From Loxodes magnus (taxonomy: Eukaryota; Ciliophora; Karyorelictea; Loxodida; Loxodidae), in NCBI GenBank assembly GCA_946699065.1, contig CAMPDV010001442.1, positions 1-64,000 on the forward strand: a stretch of 64,000 bases of DNA. The letters run 5' to 3'. Below are positions 63,501 to 64,000 of this stretch, in pieces. Position numbers and translations under genes: made by a program. Each line of letters opens with the position of its first letter. The first letter of the stretch is position 1. Under the pieces are notes generated by a model, which saw only the letters and a list, made by a program, of their open reading frames with translations, was not told where the DNA came from and searched no databases.

Positions 63501-64000
63501 AAGATTTTTAATTTCGTTTTAAATTTATTCGTTTGCATTTTTTGACTCTTATTTTTATTCCATATTATTTTTTATAATTATATTTAATTTTTCTTACATT
63601 TACACTTAACTTTATGTATTTTCACTAACTTTATTTTTTTCTTTCTCTTACTATTTTTAAATGATATTAAGTTTCTCATTTTATTATATTAAATCTTCAT
63701 TTTCTTTTTATTTTATTTATGCTTCAAAAATGACTTGAAAGAGATTACTTTCTTTATTCAAATTTTTAATTAGATCCTTTACATTTTTTATTTCAAGGTT
63801 TGGCTGGAAATGCATTTAACTTAAAAAGCATTATATTATTTCGCTTTTTTATCCTAAGTTAATAAATATTTAATATTATTATTCTAAACTAAAGAGAAAA
63901 TCTACGATTTTTAAGTAGATTTAGCTTTAAGAAATGTCTTCTTTTTATGTGACTTTTTGGGATGTTAATATTTTATTAAACTTCTATATTTTATTGCCTT
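60555..64000 (-). CDS. Ubiquitin-specific-protease-like protein (USP4/11/15 type), catalytic residues lost; 5' end beyond window
   Basis: About 1148 codons in one phase on the minus strand, still open at the window edge. Order: a long Gln/Glu/Lys-rich coiled coil (63800 to about 62950); a ubiquitin-like domain (about 62750-62450); then a USP domain starting at the Cys box GLKNLGNTDYINAGLQSL. It holds a zinc ribbon (CNKC, CQNC), the block IPEIFIIHFDRVS, the His-box region and the C-terminal WYSFND...AFMLFYQRR. UGA codons at 62616-62618, 62169-62171 and 60645-60647 give Trp; the last is the conserved Trp of WYxFxD. TAG gives the conserved Gln of the Cys box. The nucleophile Cys is Asp (GAT 62241-62243) and the His is Asn (AAC 60678-60680), so it is probably a ubiquitin-binding pseudo-protease. 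The stop is assumed to be UAA 60555-60557, after LFYQRRKQ. Confidence 0.93.

Overview
The window reads as nuclear DNA of a ciliate, or of another eukaryote with the same unusual genetic code. It is very AT-rich. Frames that are unmistakable by homology run without interruption only if UAA and UAG are read as glutamine and UGA as tryptophan. The best witness is a ubiquitin-specific-protease-type gene at the right edge: its UGA codons fall on conserved tryptophans, and a UAG falls on the invariant Gln of the Cys box. A 1540-residue NACHT / pentapeptide / WD40 gene in the middle carries four internal UGAs and ends in two tandem UGAs. This fits the karyorelict or Condylostoma-type codes, in which a stop codon is told from a sense codon by its position. 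Because no triplet is always a stop, open length alone proves nothing here. Genes without recognisable homology are therefore given low confidence.

Layout. 1-7,000: protein-like DNA ending in a tRNA-Asp gene; 2,004-7,032 is one copy of a roughly 5-kb duplication. 7,033-10,073: spacer. 10,074-15,943: about 22 copies of a 264-bp satellite. 15,944-30,590: extremely AT-rich desert. 30,600-36,770: a small island with a LINE-like insertion bearing 17-bp target duplications, a truncated tRNA-Lys, a NACHT pseudogene split by a second LINE-like insertion, a 20-bp minisatellite and a telomere-like 9/10-bp repeat. 37,292-41,914: the intact NACHT-WD40 gene (minus strand). 42,469-48,342: protein-like but unrecognised DNA. 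48,409-53,852: the second copy of the duplication, with the second tRNA-Asp. 53,853-58,200: spacer, an inverted lone satellite piece, a WD40 remnant, a LINE-like ORF1 and two copies of a structured RNA-like element. 58,598-64,000: a putative coiled-coil gene, another LINE-like ORF1 ending in a TTA-rich tail, and the USP-like gene running off the right end.

Functional themes. The NACHT-WD40 protein is built like the NLR / STAND recognition receptors of fungi: a helical N-terminus, a nucleotide-switch ATPase, then a propeller array. Its 14 WD repeats are almost identical except at a few hypervariable positions, the signature of a rapidly diversifying recognition surface. The USP-like protein has lost both catalytic Cys and His and looks like a pseudo-deubiquitinase. 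Mobile DNA is represented by a small ORF1/gag-like family without any visible reverse transcriptase; one copy's 17-bp target duplication points to target-primed (LINE/SINE-type) insertion.
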